DNA of 64,000 nucleotides from Charina bottae (lineage: Eukaryota > Chordata > Lepidosauria > Squamata > Charinaidae): positions 66,284,463 to 66,348,462 of the forward strand of contig JALMGJ010000005.1 in assembly GCA_023362775.1 (NCBI GenBank). Direction: 5' to 3'. Positions 10,989 through 22,875 of this stretch are shown in pieces. Made by a program: the position numbers and the translations under genes. Positions within the stretch are counted from its first letter, which is position 1, and each line of letters starts with the position of its first letter. The notes under the pieces were generated by a model. The model saw only the letters and a program-made list of their open reading frames with translations. It ran no database searches and had not been told where the DNA came from.

Positions 10989-11091
10989 AGCTAGAGGCAG
11001 CTACAGATGGTAAGAAAGAGGGCCAGCACAGGCTTTTCCTCCTGAATGCTTTAGCTGCTTCTCTCTGAGAACAAAACTGTGAATTTTATTG

Positions 11092-11578
11092 ATTGATTGA
11101 TTTATTATTTAAATTTATATGACCACCCAACTCCCCCAACGGGGGACTCTGGGCGGTTTACAATAAAATTAAAGTTAAAATATAAATATAAAATTACAAA
11201 TTAGTAACACGACATAAATAAATATAAAATCCAATCCGGCAAGTATCTCAAATAATAGGGAGAACATTATGGTATTAACCAACCCCAGGAGGAGCTATTA
11301 CTTTTCCCCTCCCACGCTAGGCGGCAGAACCAGGTTTTCAGATAAAGGTCGGGAGGGAGGAAACCTGCCTCAACTCTGGGGGCAAGATATTCCAAAGGGC
11401 GGGCGCTACTACAGAGAAGGCCCACCTCCTGGACCCCACTAGATGAAATTCCCTTATTGATGGGTAAGCCCTCTCTGAATAATCGGGTGGGGCGGGTCAA
11501 TGATATGGGGATAACTTTTAACTGTGGTAGGAATAACGCTCTGAGTGCAGATAAATTCAGTTTCTTTATGTAAAACAC
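11092..11578 (-). mobile_element. L3/CR1-group LINE 3' fragment
   Basis: The minus-strand translation covers the ORF2 C-terminus (RPTRLFREG, SSGVQEVGLLCSSARPLEYL, KTWFCRLAW). It ends SWGWL like the intact copy at 46.3 kb. The noncoding 3' end includes AAACCGCCCAGAGTCCCCC. It is frameshifted and 5' truncated. Confidence 0.85.
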
Positions 11579-11579
11579 T

Positions 11580-11790
11580 AATGTCCCATTTTTCCTCCAA
11601 GAAGCTCAAGGCAGTGTACATAGTTCTGACCCCAGTCCATTATTTTTCCCACATCAAGATTGTAAAATAGATGAAGCTGAGAGATAGCTGCTCTAGCTTC
11701 ACACAGTGAGTTTAATTGCCAGCTGGGAATGTGGATGTGGGCCTCTTCAGTCCCAATTCAGCACTGTAACTACTACACAATGCTGATTCT
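11580..11790 (-). mobile_element. Old CORE/L2-like fragment
   Basis: Weak similarity to the CORE-type region (CTTGAGCTTCTTGG, CAGCTGGCAATTAAACTCACTG in minus-strand sense). Highly diverged, so the family is tentative. Confidence 0.35.
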
Positions 11791-12618
11791 CTGCAATAAG
11801 AACTGTGTTTTTAGAAATTAATCTCTAGGGTTATCTTCAAATGACCAGGTACCTACAAATTCATGTAGGGCCATTGAAATCCACAGTATTAGTCCAGAAG
11901 TGAATTGTTGTCTGGAACACAACATGGGGAGGAGGACTAATCAAGTTGATTACCTTTTAACTTCAGTATCTCTTATTTTACACAAGGCTTAGAAATTCCT
12001 ATTTGATTTTTAGCCACATTTTCATAATGGCTAATGGCTAAAGATCTCTTGTTGATTCACAGAACACATTATACTAGGTTGAACCTGTCATTCTCATTCA
12101 GGTATAACATCATCATCAACAACAACCACTTGGAATTGCTCAAGATTTTAAGCTAAGCTTGGATATCAGAAGATGCTAAACAGATAAATAGAAAATAAAC
12201 CAATATTTTCTCAGTACAATTGAACAATAAAGCACTTCTTCAGGGCAACCAAGAGGACTTTCTTTAGCATTTCTTTAACTGTTACATAACTCTGGCTTAG
12301 CTGAGCAAAACCAGTAGTAAACAGAATGAAACATGGCATATACTAAGCCTGTGCTTCCAAAAAGGTGCTCTGCAGAACATGGGGATATCAACATAGCTTC
12401 CATCTCAAATTCCTTAAAGTAGTTACATCCATGATCCTGATGATGCAGTTGCTTTAAGGAGTTGCAGACAAGTGCTATATGGCAGCTCCAAAATACCTTT
12501 CTGGAATAAAATCTGAAGCATTACTCAGTCTTAATATATACCTGCATTTCCTGATGATTTGTAAAGGCATTTGATATCATTAACATCTATTTTGCCAACT
12601 GTTTTGCTAAATGATCTA
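11791..12618. other. No recognised feature
   Basis: AT-rich unique-looking sequence. Nothing was recognised. Confidence 0.35.
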
Positions 12619-12619
12619 C

Positions 12620-12673
<54 letters not shown>

Positions 12674-12692
12674 CATACATACATACATACAT
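12619..12692. repeat. (AGAT)n then (ACAT)n microsatellite
   Basis: About 13 AGAT units followed by five ACAT units. It directly precedes the GA-rich tract. Confidence 0.97.
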
Positions 12693-12811
12693 GAGAGAGA
12701 GAGGAGAGAGGAGAGAGGAGAGAGGAGAGAGGAGAGAGGAGAGAGGAGAGAGGAGAGGAGAGGAGAGGAGAGGAGAGGAGAGGAGAGGAGAGGAGAGGAG
12801 AGGAGAGGAGA

Positions 12812-12884
<73 letters not shown>
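12693..12884. repeat. (GAGAGAGGA)n, (GAGAGGA)n, (GGAGA)n and (GA)n compound tract
   Basis: A purine tract of about 190 bp changes its unit length stepwise from GAGAGGA-type units to GGAGA, then to pure GA. It abuts the 5' end of the SINE at 12885. Confidence 0.97.
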
Positions 12885-12890
<6 letters not shown>

Positions 12891-13136
12891 AGTTTGGTCT
12901 AGTGGTTAAGGCAACGGGCTAGAAACCAGGAGTCTGTGAGTTCTAGTCCTGCCTTAGGCATGAAAGCTGGCTGGGTGACCTTGGGCCAGTCACTCTCTCT
13001 CAGCCCAACTCACCTCACAGGGTTGTTGTTGTGGGGAAAATAGGAGGAGGAAGGAGTATTAGGTATGTTCACTGCCTTGCGTTATTTATAAAAAAATAAT
13101 AAAAGTGGGATAAAAATTAAATAAATAAATAAATAA
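12885..13136 (+). mobile_element. tRNA-derived CORE/MIR-like SINE
   Basis: The head is GAGCCAGTTTGGTCTAGTGG. The CORE-like GTGACCTTGGGCCAGTCACT follows, then GGTTGTTGTTGTGGGG, and an (AAAT)n tail ends the copy. It is the same family as the minus-strand copy at 6508. Confidence 0.85.
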
Positions 13137-13809
13137 TGTGATGTGCATGCAAAATATACCATGTATTCAAGATAACACAGCTTATTTAAGCCCTGGAAAG
13201 GAAAATGGGCTATTACTACCTTTCAACTCTTTGTAATCCTAGTGAGGAGAGATGAGGATACTAGTAAACAGCCATTAGCTCCTGATATTAGACCAACTAC
13301 CAAGTCTGTTTATTAAAATCCATGGTTCAGGCTAATCATATTGAAGAGTCAAGTGTTCTTCTCCTATTATGAGAAGGCTTTTCCCCCAATTATGTGTACA
13401 GTCTAGAACATAGCACCATGAAATTTTGCATGTAAGAAGTCCTGTTAGATTGAGCTATTCAAATTAAGGCAATTAAGGAAAGAAATGGCAAGGGGCACAG
13501 AAACAAGAGGGAGAAAAACTCTTAAATTATTAAAATGGAAAACATACATATGTATTAACAGAATGTCTTACAGACGCATTTATCAGAATAGCAGAGTTTC
13601 AGTATTAACTGGGTGGAGCCCACTAATAAGACTCAGAGGTGAGAGAACTCAAATATTTATTATTCATTTGAAAAACAGAGGTTAAAAAACCTCAGCTATG
13701 TATAAACATAGGACAAATAGAATCAGAAAAGGATAAAATTTTCTAAGTTATCCAATAAATGTCTTCCTAATTTGCCCACTTAGGGAAGGGAGGCTTGCAA
13801 ATGGGGAGG
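13137..13809. other. No recognised feature
   Basis: AT-rich. No coding or repeat signature was recognised. Confidence 0.35.
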
Positions 13810-13957
13810 GTGTAAAAAAAAACCAACAAGATGGCCATGAGTGCACATTTGAAGTGCCTCCACTATTTTACATGTGTTGTGCATGCAACACATAAAATAG
13901 GGGCAGGGCTTGGATTATGCAGTTGCAACCACTATCTTGACTTTTTTGACCCTCCTC
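13810..13957. mobile_element. Palindromic MITE-like element, second copy
   Basis: Inverted arms begin near CAAGATGGCC and end ATCTTG, with the centre CATGTGTTGTGCATGCAACACAT. The arm segment CCCTGCCCCTATTTTATGTGT matches the family of the 6841 element. The outer ends (GAGGGT.../...GACCCTC) are also inverted. Confidence 0.6.
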
Positions 13958-15661
13958 CCAATGTTCCTGGAACAATTTTATAGTTTCTGTAAATGGGATG
14001 GCATCACAAGGGACTTTTGAACGTTCTATGTTACATGCATGTCATAATGAATGATATGAGGTATATTTGAGTTCAATACAGTCTTTGTCATATTTCAGGT
14101 AGACCTATCAAAATAAATGGAATCTAAGCCAATCATTCCAACTTAGTTTTTTTTCAGTTCTATGAATCAGAATAGGATTAGATCTGAAGCCGGACTTTAT
14201 TCTCTCTCTTCTGCTGGGAACAAAATATCTCCATCTTCACATCACGTGACACCAGAAACATTCAACACAAATATTTGAAGAGGAGGGTCAGTATATACAG
14301 AGGCATCCATGGTATCAGTTCAGAATACAGATATTTTCAGTATAATTTCAGTTCAGTATCAGTTCAGAATACTGATATTTTAGGGTTCTAGATGATGTGA
14401 AGAACTCTACCTTTATTGTCTATACACAAAGGACTTGGTTTTCAGTTGAATATACAACATATACATGATATTAGAAGCAACTGTACTATCCCCTAAATTC
14501 ATGTTAACATTCATTATTTCCATATTGTTTGAATTGAGTTTTGAAGTGAATTTGGAGATAAATTCTTCTTTCAAGGAATTCCAGGCATACAGTGGAAATA
14601 AGGGGGGGGGAAGAGAGAGAGAGGGGATAATCTTATGAAGTGGTTCTTTTGCACTGTTTTGTTCTACTACGTTACATCTTATGTGCCTAGACACCATATG
14701 ATCTGAAGCACAGAGAACAAGAAAAAAATTATTGGCATTTGCAAGGGTAAGCCCTAATATGCAAAGAATGGAATCTCCAATGTTTTTAAATGCCTCTTAG
14801 TTTGCTCTCTTGATCAGTCAAGATACATTCCGAATTAGTTAATTGAGATTCCAGCCAGAACAATGCTCCATTCTTGAAATACCACTACATATATTACACT
14901 ACCTATATTAGCCATTTAGGATTGATCCACTCAATGTTTCCCCATGGCATCTACTGCAATCTAGAATAACTGCAGCTTGGATTCCTTATTGCAATAAATA
15001 ATTGATTTAAAAAATTATTCCATTGATGCTACCTGTGTTATGAAATAATTGTACTATTTTAAAATGAAATATTAAATTTCATTTTAAGGTCATATTAAAT
15101 ATTGCTATTGCATATACCACTATCTGGTTAGATTCTACACTGTAAGAAAATGGATTTGTATATTTTTGTTATTCCTTGTGGGACATGACAGGCATTGGAT
15201 TTTTAAAGATGTTTACCCAGCACTTGTGGGAAGTTTCTTTCTCTCTGTGAGTATGTACTTAGATTTTTCAAGAAACAAAAGAAAAACAGAAAGAGTCCCA
15301 GGATATATATTAGAGATAAATATGGGTCCCAGTTGTAAAAAAGTTGAAGACTTCACAATTACCTAAACTTTATCACCTTTAACAGCATTTTTTGGTCAAT
15401 CTGGAGAGAGTAGTAAAAATGCAGTAAACAGAAGTGTTATCTCTGTGCTAATAAAGCCAAAATAATTAACATGAACTACAGCACATCCTTCTAACCACAT
15501 ACAGTATGCAGATGATGAAGAATGCTTTCCTCCTTTCCTCACTTGGGCTTCAATACATGTTGAATTTTTTTTAAAAAAAAGATAGTTAGAAACCTAACTA
15601 AGACAAACCTAGGTTAAGTGGTACTTCTAGGTATTTGTGTATTGAAAACTGTATCCCTGTA
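13958..15661. other. No recognised gene
   Basis: AT-rich. A short direct duplication of a CAGTTCAGAATAC[A/T]GATATTTT unit lies near 14318 and 14361. No coding signature. Confidence 0.35.
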
Positions 15662-15665
15662 TAAA

Positions 15666-15995
15666 AAGTAAAGGTCCCCCCAGCACATTTTTGCAGTTGT
15701 GTCCGACTCTAGGGGCTGGTGCTCATCTCCGTTTGTTAGCCGAAGAGCCAGCGTTGTCCGAAGACGCTTCCACAGTCATGTGGCCGCATGACACACGTGG
15801 AACGCTGTTACCTACCCACCAAAGTGGTACCTATTCATCTACTTGCATTTGCATGCTTTCGAATTGCTAGGTTGGCAAGAGCTGGGGCGAGTGCGGGAGC
15901 TCACTCCGTCACGTGGGACTAGGGATTCGAACCTCTGAACTTGCGATCTTCCGATCGACTAGCCTGGCGTCTTACCCACTGAGCCACCATGCCCC
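15666..15995 (-). mobile_element. Sauria-type SINE, near full length
   Basis: On the minus strand it runs from GGGGCATGGTGGCTCAGTGG through the body to the Bov-B-like tail at the left. A convincing TSD was not resolved because both flanks are A/T-rich. Confidence 0.9.
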
Positions 15996-16220
15996 TTTTT
16001 ATTTTTATTTTATTTATTTTATTTTGTTATTTTTAGCTGTGTGCTAAAAATAACAAGGCTCAATGTCCAGGGGAGAGCCAACTGTAATGAAGTTTCCTGC
16101 CTCAACATGCAGTACATGAAAGCATAAGCAGCTATCTCTTAATTTTATACACATACCTTGTGTGTGTGCATACATGTACAGTACACATATCCATCATGAT
16201 GCTATTTTCTGGAAGCTTCT

Positions 16221-16282
16221 CATTGTATCCTGTGTATGGGACAGATTTGTTTGATGGAACTCCGAACAATATGGAATGTTTG
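16221..16282. repeat. Direct repeat copy 1 (unexplained)
   Basis: A 62-bp segment recurs at 17202-17263 with about five substitutions. On the minus strand it translates as KHSILFGVPSNKSVPYTGYN inside an open frame at 16132-16455. Confidence 0.8.
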
Positions 16283-17201
16283 CCAGGATCCGGGAGGGGA
16301 TCCATAGGCACTTCATGAAGCATCTTCCATATGAAGCATTCACAGCATTTTTTGGATGTGGGTAGTATTTTATCAGTTGGTAGGCTGATCGGTAGTCTGG
16401 TCCAGTTTGGAAACTCCTTACCATGAAGGGAAAAATGAATTAAAATGCTGACCATGCCTGAAGATATTTATAGAAATTTATTGGCCACATCCTGTGAGAT
16501 TTGCTGGAGCATTAGAGCAGAAACTGTGTTAGAGCAGAATAAGCATTCTGTAAAGCAAATTGCTAGTCCAAGACATTCTCTAGAGAAGAGAAAGAGAGTA
16601 GTTAAACTGGACTTGCGACACAGAGCTTTCTTTTTCCCTACATGACATATACTCTCAAGAACTACCAATCCTACATTTTCTTGAGCAAAGCAGCAGGTGT
16701 TATCCATAACAGATCTCTGTTTACCGTTACTGTCCAAGTCTCTTTCACTGCAATCACTTCTTAATTGTTTTCACCAGCCTAAGCTGAGAAATGCACTCTA
16801 TGAGCAGAAAGAACAAGACATTACAACACTTGAATCTATTTTGTGTAACTTTCCAGTCTAGCACTAAACAGAGAGAAATCATATTGTTTATTCACAAAAT
16901 CCCCATCTTATTGAGAAATGCATCAAGTCTGCAAAGCAGATCAAGAACCTGGCCAGGAATACATGAATAAAATATTACCTTAGATTGCTTCTTCACCTTT
17001 GCCAAACCAATATTTCATGCATTAGATATTTTTACTTTTTAAATATTAAAATATTTTAACAATATTGTTATTAAAATTGGTTTTTCAAGCATCTCATATG
17101 ATAGCAGACCAGTTTAGGCCATGACAGTTTGGGCCATTGGTTACAGTCCTGTCCAGGCATTCACTGATACTACTGTAGTGAACTACCTGCATAGCTCTTA
17201 T

Positions 17202-17263
17202 CATTGTATTCTGTGTATGGGATAGATTTGTTTGATGGAACTCCAAATAATATGGAATGTTTG
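17202..17263. repeat. Direct repeat copy 2 (unexplained)
   Basis: It matches 16221-16282 in the same orientation, about 980 bp away. On the minus strand it reads KHSILFGVPSNKSIPYTEYN. Two of the five changes are synonymous. Confidence 0.8.
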
Positions 17264-17963
17264 AGTTTGTATAGCTATTTGGTTTGTTCTAGTTTCTATA
17301 ATAACAGACATCCATTAAAGAAAAATACTTTGATTATATTTGAAAAGAGGGCAATGTAAGGAGACAGTCTGTGACTCAAAACACTATTAGAGAACACATC
17401 TTGGCAGGAAAAGTGGAAGTCCCATACAGTTCTGCTGTATAGAGGACTCAAATAAATAGACTGGTATGTCATGCCTTAGAAAGATTCTTTGCTGCTGATA
17501 GCTATAAATCATCTTCTCCCAAGAACCTCTGAATTTCCCATGCAGACTCTTTCAATACCTTCTTTATAGGTCCATTCATGTCTGCAAGGCATATAGACCT
17601 TGTAGGTCTTACATATGCCTACAGTAGTTTATTTTCTGCTCACTTCTTTTCTGTTTATTTCTATTGTTACATTGCAACATGTTTAGTCTTTTTTTTTTGT
17701 CATCATGGTTTGTAAGAGATGTCTATGCTCTGTTAGCATTCAGCCTTTCCAAATTGATGGAATGTCTATTCCACTTTGTTTTTTGCTTTCTCTGATCTAG
17801 GAGTTTAGAGGGACAGGTACAAAATAAAACCAGCCTGTGAACCTCAATTCTTTTGGGTGTTTGGCTATTTGCTATAGGACTTAAGCTGTAACGAATTGTT
17901 CTGCTGCCTCTTACAACCACCAAGAGGGCAATATGTCAACTTCTAGTACATCTGAAATGCAAT

Positions 17964-18431
17964 GACGCGGATGGCTCAGCAGGTTAAACAGCTGAGCTGT
18001 AGGCTGTCGATCAGAAGGTCGGCAGTTCGAACCCCGCGCGCGAGGTGAGCTCTCGTTGCTAAGTCCTAGCTCCTGTCAAACCAGCAGTTCGAAAGCCTAG
18101 CAAGTAGATAAAATGGGTACCACCTTAAGTGGGCTAATTTGCTGGTGTCCTGTCGGGAAGTCGGTTCCACCAAAGGAGAGGATCGGAGGAAGATTGAATG
18201 GCAGTGGTGACGATGGACCCGGATGTGACAGCTACAAGACGTCGGCAGCTGGCTCAAGGCATCCTGGGAATTGTAGTCTGGAGCCTAGTAGAGTCGGCTC
18301 CCTCACCCCCCTTCCTTCACGCGCAGTGAATTTAATTTGGTGAATTTTATAATTTGAATTGTATATATATGAATGTAAGCCGCCTAGAGTCCTCCATTAG
18401 GGAGGGGATAGGCGGGGTATAAATATCACAA

Positions 18432-18474
<43 letters not shown>

Positions 18475-18478
18475 ATGT
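17964..18478 (+). mobile_element. tRNA-derived SINE with L2-type tail
   Basis: The tRNA-like head is GATGGCTCAGCAGGTTAAAC, with GCAGTTCGAACCCCGCG as B box. A unique body follows. The 3' end, GTAAGCCGCCTAGAGTCCTC...GGCGGGGTATAAAT, is of L2/CR1 type, then (AAAT)n at 18432-18475. This family differs from the Bov-B-tailed SINEs. Confidence 0.8.
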
Positions 18479-18572
18479 AAGCATTTTAGAGCAAGCATAG
18501 AGGAGCAGTAGGGAAATTTACAGGGGGCAAAAGAATGGGGAAAAGTGAAGTCAAAGAGCTACAAATAAATGA

Positions 18573-18884
18573 CTTCTGGTGGGAATATGGCCAACTGAGC
18601 AGCTGTGTACGCGGGCTCTGCGGACAGAACTGGCATTGTGGCAATTTTTGTTTCGGGCTCAGGCTGGTTTCTCCTGAAGCCCAAGGGCATTTTTTTCTGA
18701 GTAAGGAAAATGCTTGGAATTGACCCATTTGTCCTCCACACGGCAACTTGCAGCCTGAGAATCGCAAACCTTCAAAATATTTTCTTCTTGTGTTTCACAC
18801 TTTTAGTTTTTTTCTCTTTTTGTAGTTTTTTTTGCTTTTTTGTAGTTTTTATCTTTGCTTTAAACTTAATAAAATTCTTATAAA
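18573..18884 (+). mobile_element. 312-bp retroposed unit of unknown family (L1-like ends)
   Basis: It is flanked by a perfect 20-bp TSD at 18553-18572 and 18885-18904, which indicates target-primed insertion. It begins CTTCTGGTGGGAATATGGCC, resembling an L1-type 5' start, and ends TTAATAAAATTCTTATAAAA. The middle is T-rich and noncoding. The best guess is an internally deleted L1 or an L1-derived SINE. Confidence 0.7.
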
Positions 18885-18904
18885 AAAGAGCTACAAATAA
18901 ATGA

Positions 18905-19262
18905 GCTAAATGGAGAAATTGAGTCAGCTGGAAAGTAACCATCAGAACTGACAAGAAGATTCTAAGTAACCAAGACAGAGATAATAGGAAGAGCAAGAAC
19001 AACCTGTTATTTGCAATCTAACATTTTTGCTGAAAAAAAAATATGATATGAGCAGCAGTTGGAAGAGAACTCGGCTGACCATAATCAGGAAAAAAACTAT
19101 TAAACTGTGGGTGCATCTACAAAGCTCTGATCTTTGAAGAAATCCATCATAGCCTAAGGAAAGGCCTCCTCTGTTGTATGAATATCACTAAGGAACATTA
19201 TTAATAAATAACAATAAATTTAATAAAATTAAATTCTACTAAATTTTAATATTGGTTTTATA
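18905..19262. other. No recognised feature
   Basis: AT-rich spacer. Nothing was recognised. Confidence 0.35.
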
Positions 19263-19278
19263 CTTGGGTTGTTCAGTA

Positions 19279-19605
19279 AAAAAGGTAAAGGTTCCCCCTC
19301 ACAGTCGTGTCCAACTCTAGGGGCTGGTGCTCATCTCCGTTTGTTAGCCGAAGAGTGAGCGTTGTTCGAAGACGCTTCCACGGTCATGTGGCCAGCATGA
19401 CACGCGCGGAACGCTGTTACCTACCCACCGAAGTGGTACCTATTCATCTACTTGCATTTGCATGCTTTCGAGTTGCTAGGTTGGCAAGAGCTGGGGCTAG
19501 TGCAGGAGCTCACTCCGTCACGCAGGGCTAGGGATTCGAACCTCCGAACTTGTGATCTTCTGATTGACAAGACTGGTGTCTTACCCGCTGAACCACCAAG
19601 CCCCT
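19279..19605 (-). mobile_element. Sauria-type SINE
   Basis: Near full length on the minus strand with a perfect 16-bp TSD, CTTGGGTTGTTCAGTA, at 19263-19278 and 19606-19621. It lacks about a dozen bases of the tail block (GCACATTTGTGC) present in other copies. Confidence 0.95.
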
Positions 19606-19621
19606 CTTGGGTTGTTCAGTA

Positions 19622-20679
19622 TCCCTCTCTAAATGACCCTGCAGTCCAGGACCAATCATTCTGCTCTGAGCAATGTCAGGTAAATAGAACTGTTCCTTAA
19701 CTTTGGGCATAACAATTCTGGGCATAACACAACCTCCATGAATATAAATAGATGTTTAGGAAAAACAATGTGCTGACCATCTCTGAGATCTGTATTCTAT
19801 GCTTCCCTTAACAAGGTAAAGGGTCAGTTTTCCTAGTTTTGTCAGCAACTCACTCAACTTTAAGAACAGATACAGAAGAATTCAAATTACTTCTGTGTGA
19901 CTGAAGTTTTCCAAAGGTGGAGAAATATATAATCTATTTTTTTACATGAAACCAGCAATATTATTACTTGTTCTTGGAATTTAATATATTGGGTCTACCT
20001 AAGAAAGTGTTTGTGCTTCAAAAATTCCTATAACGTCATGGGATACTGATTATGCAGTTGTGACACTTCGTGCATCAACTATCAATGCTGTTTTGTGAAC
20101 TTTTCAAGATGGTGTTACATGTAAGCTATTACAGGAGGTAAAGCAGCAGGAATAAATATTTGTTTAAGCCTGACCAATTGTCTGAAAAAACAAAAGAGTT
20201 TTAGGAAAGTTTGTTTAGTTCATTTCTACCCCTGTTTGTTATGTTTTAAACATAAAAATCTAATTTATAGATAGAGCTGCATCCTTATTGAGCAAAACAC
20301 ATAAAGGTATACTGCCAAAGCTCACATGAATGTGGGTAACTGCAAACTAAGATGACGAACAAAAACTGCTACTACTGCTGCTTTATAAGTATCTCTAGAA
20401 ATTTAGTTGCTAGAGTTGAAATGTTTATGAACAGAGAAAAAGAAGCTCCGTTGCAAAATCTTAGAGTAGGTATATACACTGTGTGACCTGCTAAACCGCC
20501 AGCCATAAATAGTATCAGCTTCTTGACAACTTCCATTTGCAATCTTAGGCAACCAGCAAAGAGGGAAATTTATGAGCTGTTGACTGACAACCATATATGG
20601 CTAGTGAGCTGCATTAGGCTACTTGTCTCAAAAGTTGTGCTGGTTGTGAAGATATATGTCTCTCTCTCTCTCTTTTATA
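19622..20679. other. No recognised feature
   Basis: AT-rich unique-looking DNA. Nothing was recognised. Confidence 0.35.
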
Positions 20680-20698
20680 TGTGTGTATGTATGTGTAT

Positions 20699-20767
<69 letters not shown>
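20680..20767. repeat. (TG)n(TA)n compound microsatellite
   Basis: TGTA-type units, then about 17 TG units, then about 16 TA units. It is preceded by a short (TC)n run. Confidence 0.97.
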
Positions 20768-20769
<2 letters not shown>

Positions 20770-22671
20770 TTATCGTATATGCTGAACCAAAAAAAGGTAC
20801 ATTTTACACTACCTCGAGATATATTTTTTCTAAGGAACGTCTATTGATTTTGCTTGTTAATTTTTAAGTAAAAACATTTGATTTTCCAGACTTATTTTAA
20901 TATCCAATATAATGTTCAATTTGGAGTAAAATGAGTCATGGTTTTCAGATACTTTGATGAGGATTATTTACGAAATACTGAAATTGTAATTTAAATTCTG
21001 TTGACCTGCATCTCTGTTGATTGCATGCATAGTGCGCTAGGTAGCAGTTGTCTCAGTCCCATCTGCCATTGGCATCTAATTTATCCAAAGTGAGAATCAC
21101 CTTCTGAACCATTACTTATACCTTTAACCTGAACCCATTTATATTTCAATAGTTTCTACATCTTAATAGTTGCCTGAATCAGAGAAGCTGCTGTGGGAAA
21201 AACAAATCTGCATCTTCATTAGGAATGTAAGAAACTGTCTTCTTTTATAAGGTGAGTATGATTCATACTTCATGCTGCACCACAATATGATTTGCCTCTT
21301 TGTGGCTTAATTGAACTCACTGTAATTACTTCAATAAACTCTGATTAAGTAAACCATGATTGTTCATGATGTTTGAACCAGTCTTTGGGGTCATCTATCT
21401 TACTATGTTATTTCTGACTGGCAGCAGCTGTTGTAATGTACAGGGATCACTTTTTGACTGAGATATATCTGTTTCCTGAATTGCCTACCTCTGAAAACTT
21501 CAAAGGGTATAGCCTTCCTTATTTGAGATTGGTGTTTCCTCAGTCAGAATTAAATATGTTCCCACAGGGGCATATGCTCAGACTTCATTTATATGTTCCT
21601 TTATTTACACTCTTTGTTATAAGACAGAAATGAGAGAGGATAAAATAAGTACTTTCCTAAGATGCAGTTTCTGTATTTAATAAAACAGAACTAAATGAAA
21701 AGCACCAAAGATCAACTTCCCAATGATCTTCACTGTCTTTCATAATCCTGCTTGTCCAAAACTTAAAGACCAGTCATCCCTCAAAGCAGGGGAATGAATG
21801 GGCAGAAAGCCACTTCTTTCTTTTCCATTCTGTTTCATTGCTCTTTTTCCTTGTTTTTGCCGGGAAATCAACTTGTCCTTTTTCCCTATAGCAGAAAGAC
21901 TTGCCTTTGATTTTGTACTGGAGTGTTGTTTAATATTAGATATGTGAAAATGCAATTGTTCCCAAAGGTATCTGTCTTGTAAGCATGTTATGAGATGGTT
22001 CTAATATGGGTCATTACCTCCACTCCAGCAGACTTCGACTTGCTTCTCTAAGGTTAATCATATTATCTGCATCAGACTGGAATCAATGACATTACCTGAT
22101 TCTGGGGGTTGAAATTGTAGCTTTCTGCATGCAAAGCACATACTCTGCCTCTCAGCTAGGTCCTAAAGTTCGCCTTTAATTACTAATTTAAATATATGTT
22201 AGGATGCCAAGAACAAACAAAGACCCTCCTACATCAGGCTTTGCTGAGAAAAGGATAATAAAGGTGCTCAAAACCACGTCCCATGGCAGAGAACCAGGCT
22301 AGTCCAAGAATGTATCCTCAATGGCAATTCAACTTAAATCAACGGGAAAAGAAGCAGCCAATTTTAACTTGCAGTTAATATCAACATAAAAGGTTCCCTT
22401 TCTTAGGTTGTTCCAAAGTCAGGTCCAAGTATAACAATGACTTCACAAAGAGTTTGGTCCCCTAACTAGAATCAGAACCTGAAAAACAAAAGCACATGAA
22501 ACTAAGGAAAAAATACAAAGAGGTAGGTATAGAGAGACCAGAGATCACTGAGATATAGACTGTGAAAGTAAGTAATGTGGGGGGTAGAGAAACTACGATA
22601 TGCCGAAGATAGGAAGTGGCTAAGATATAGAGCTGCAAAGAGATCACTAGCTATGTAGTGTGGGTGTGGGT
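20768..22671. other. No recognised gene
   Basis: AT-rich. A GTGGGTGTGTGG-type repeat lies at 22660-22685. Short frames have no recognisable family. Confidence 0.35.
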
Positions 22672-22875
22672 GTGTGGGTGTGTGCACCTTTGAGTCAATG
22701 TTGACTCCTAGTGACTGTCTGAACTAGTCATTGCAGTTTTCTTGGCAAGAATTTCAGAAGCAGTTTTCCCTTGCCATCTTCCTAGGGCTGAGAGAGTGAC
22801 TGGCCCAAGGTCACCTAGCTGGGTTCATGCCTAAAGCAAGTCACCTGGTGTTTAGTTAAGTGCCTTTAACCACTA
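22672..22875 (-). mobile_element. CORE-type SINE with Bov-B-like tail, degraded
   Basis: The left part contains GTCAATGTTGACTCCTAGTG, related to a Bov-B-type 3' end. The right part contains the CORE-like AGTGACTGGCCCAAGGTCAC and an eroded tRNA head. It is homologous to 28614 and 59870. Confidence 0.7.

Larger units (their letters stand above)
15996..17963. other. No recognised gene; contains an unexplained direct repeat
   Basis: Mostly unassigned. It includes a TTTTATTT-rich start, the 62-bp direct repeat described separately, and a 107-codon minus-strand frame at 16132-16455 of unknown meaning. Confidence 0.35.

Noticed and set aside
12619..12884. CRISPR-like or coding tandem repeat
   Set aside because: The units are four to nine bases with no spacers. 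The frame MRERGERREERG is simply the GA-rich tract translated.
16132..16455. A host gene at the 107-codon minus-strand frame
   Set aside because: No family recognised, no clear ATG context, and only a weak acceptor-like site upstream. Kept as a finding through its partial duplication rather than as a gene.
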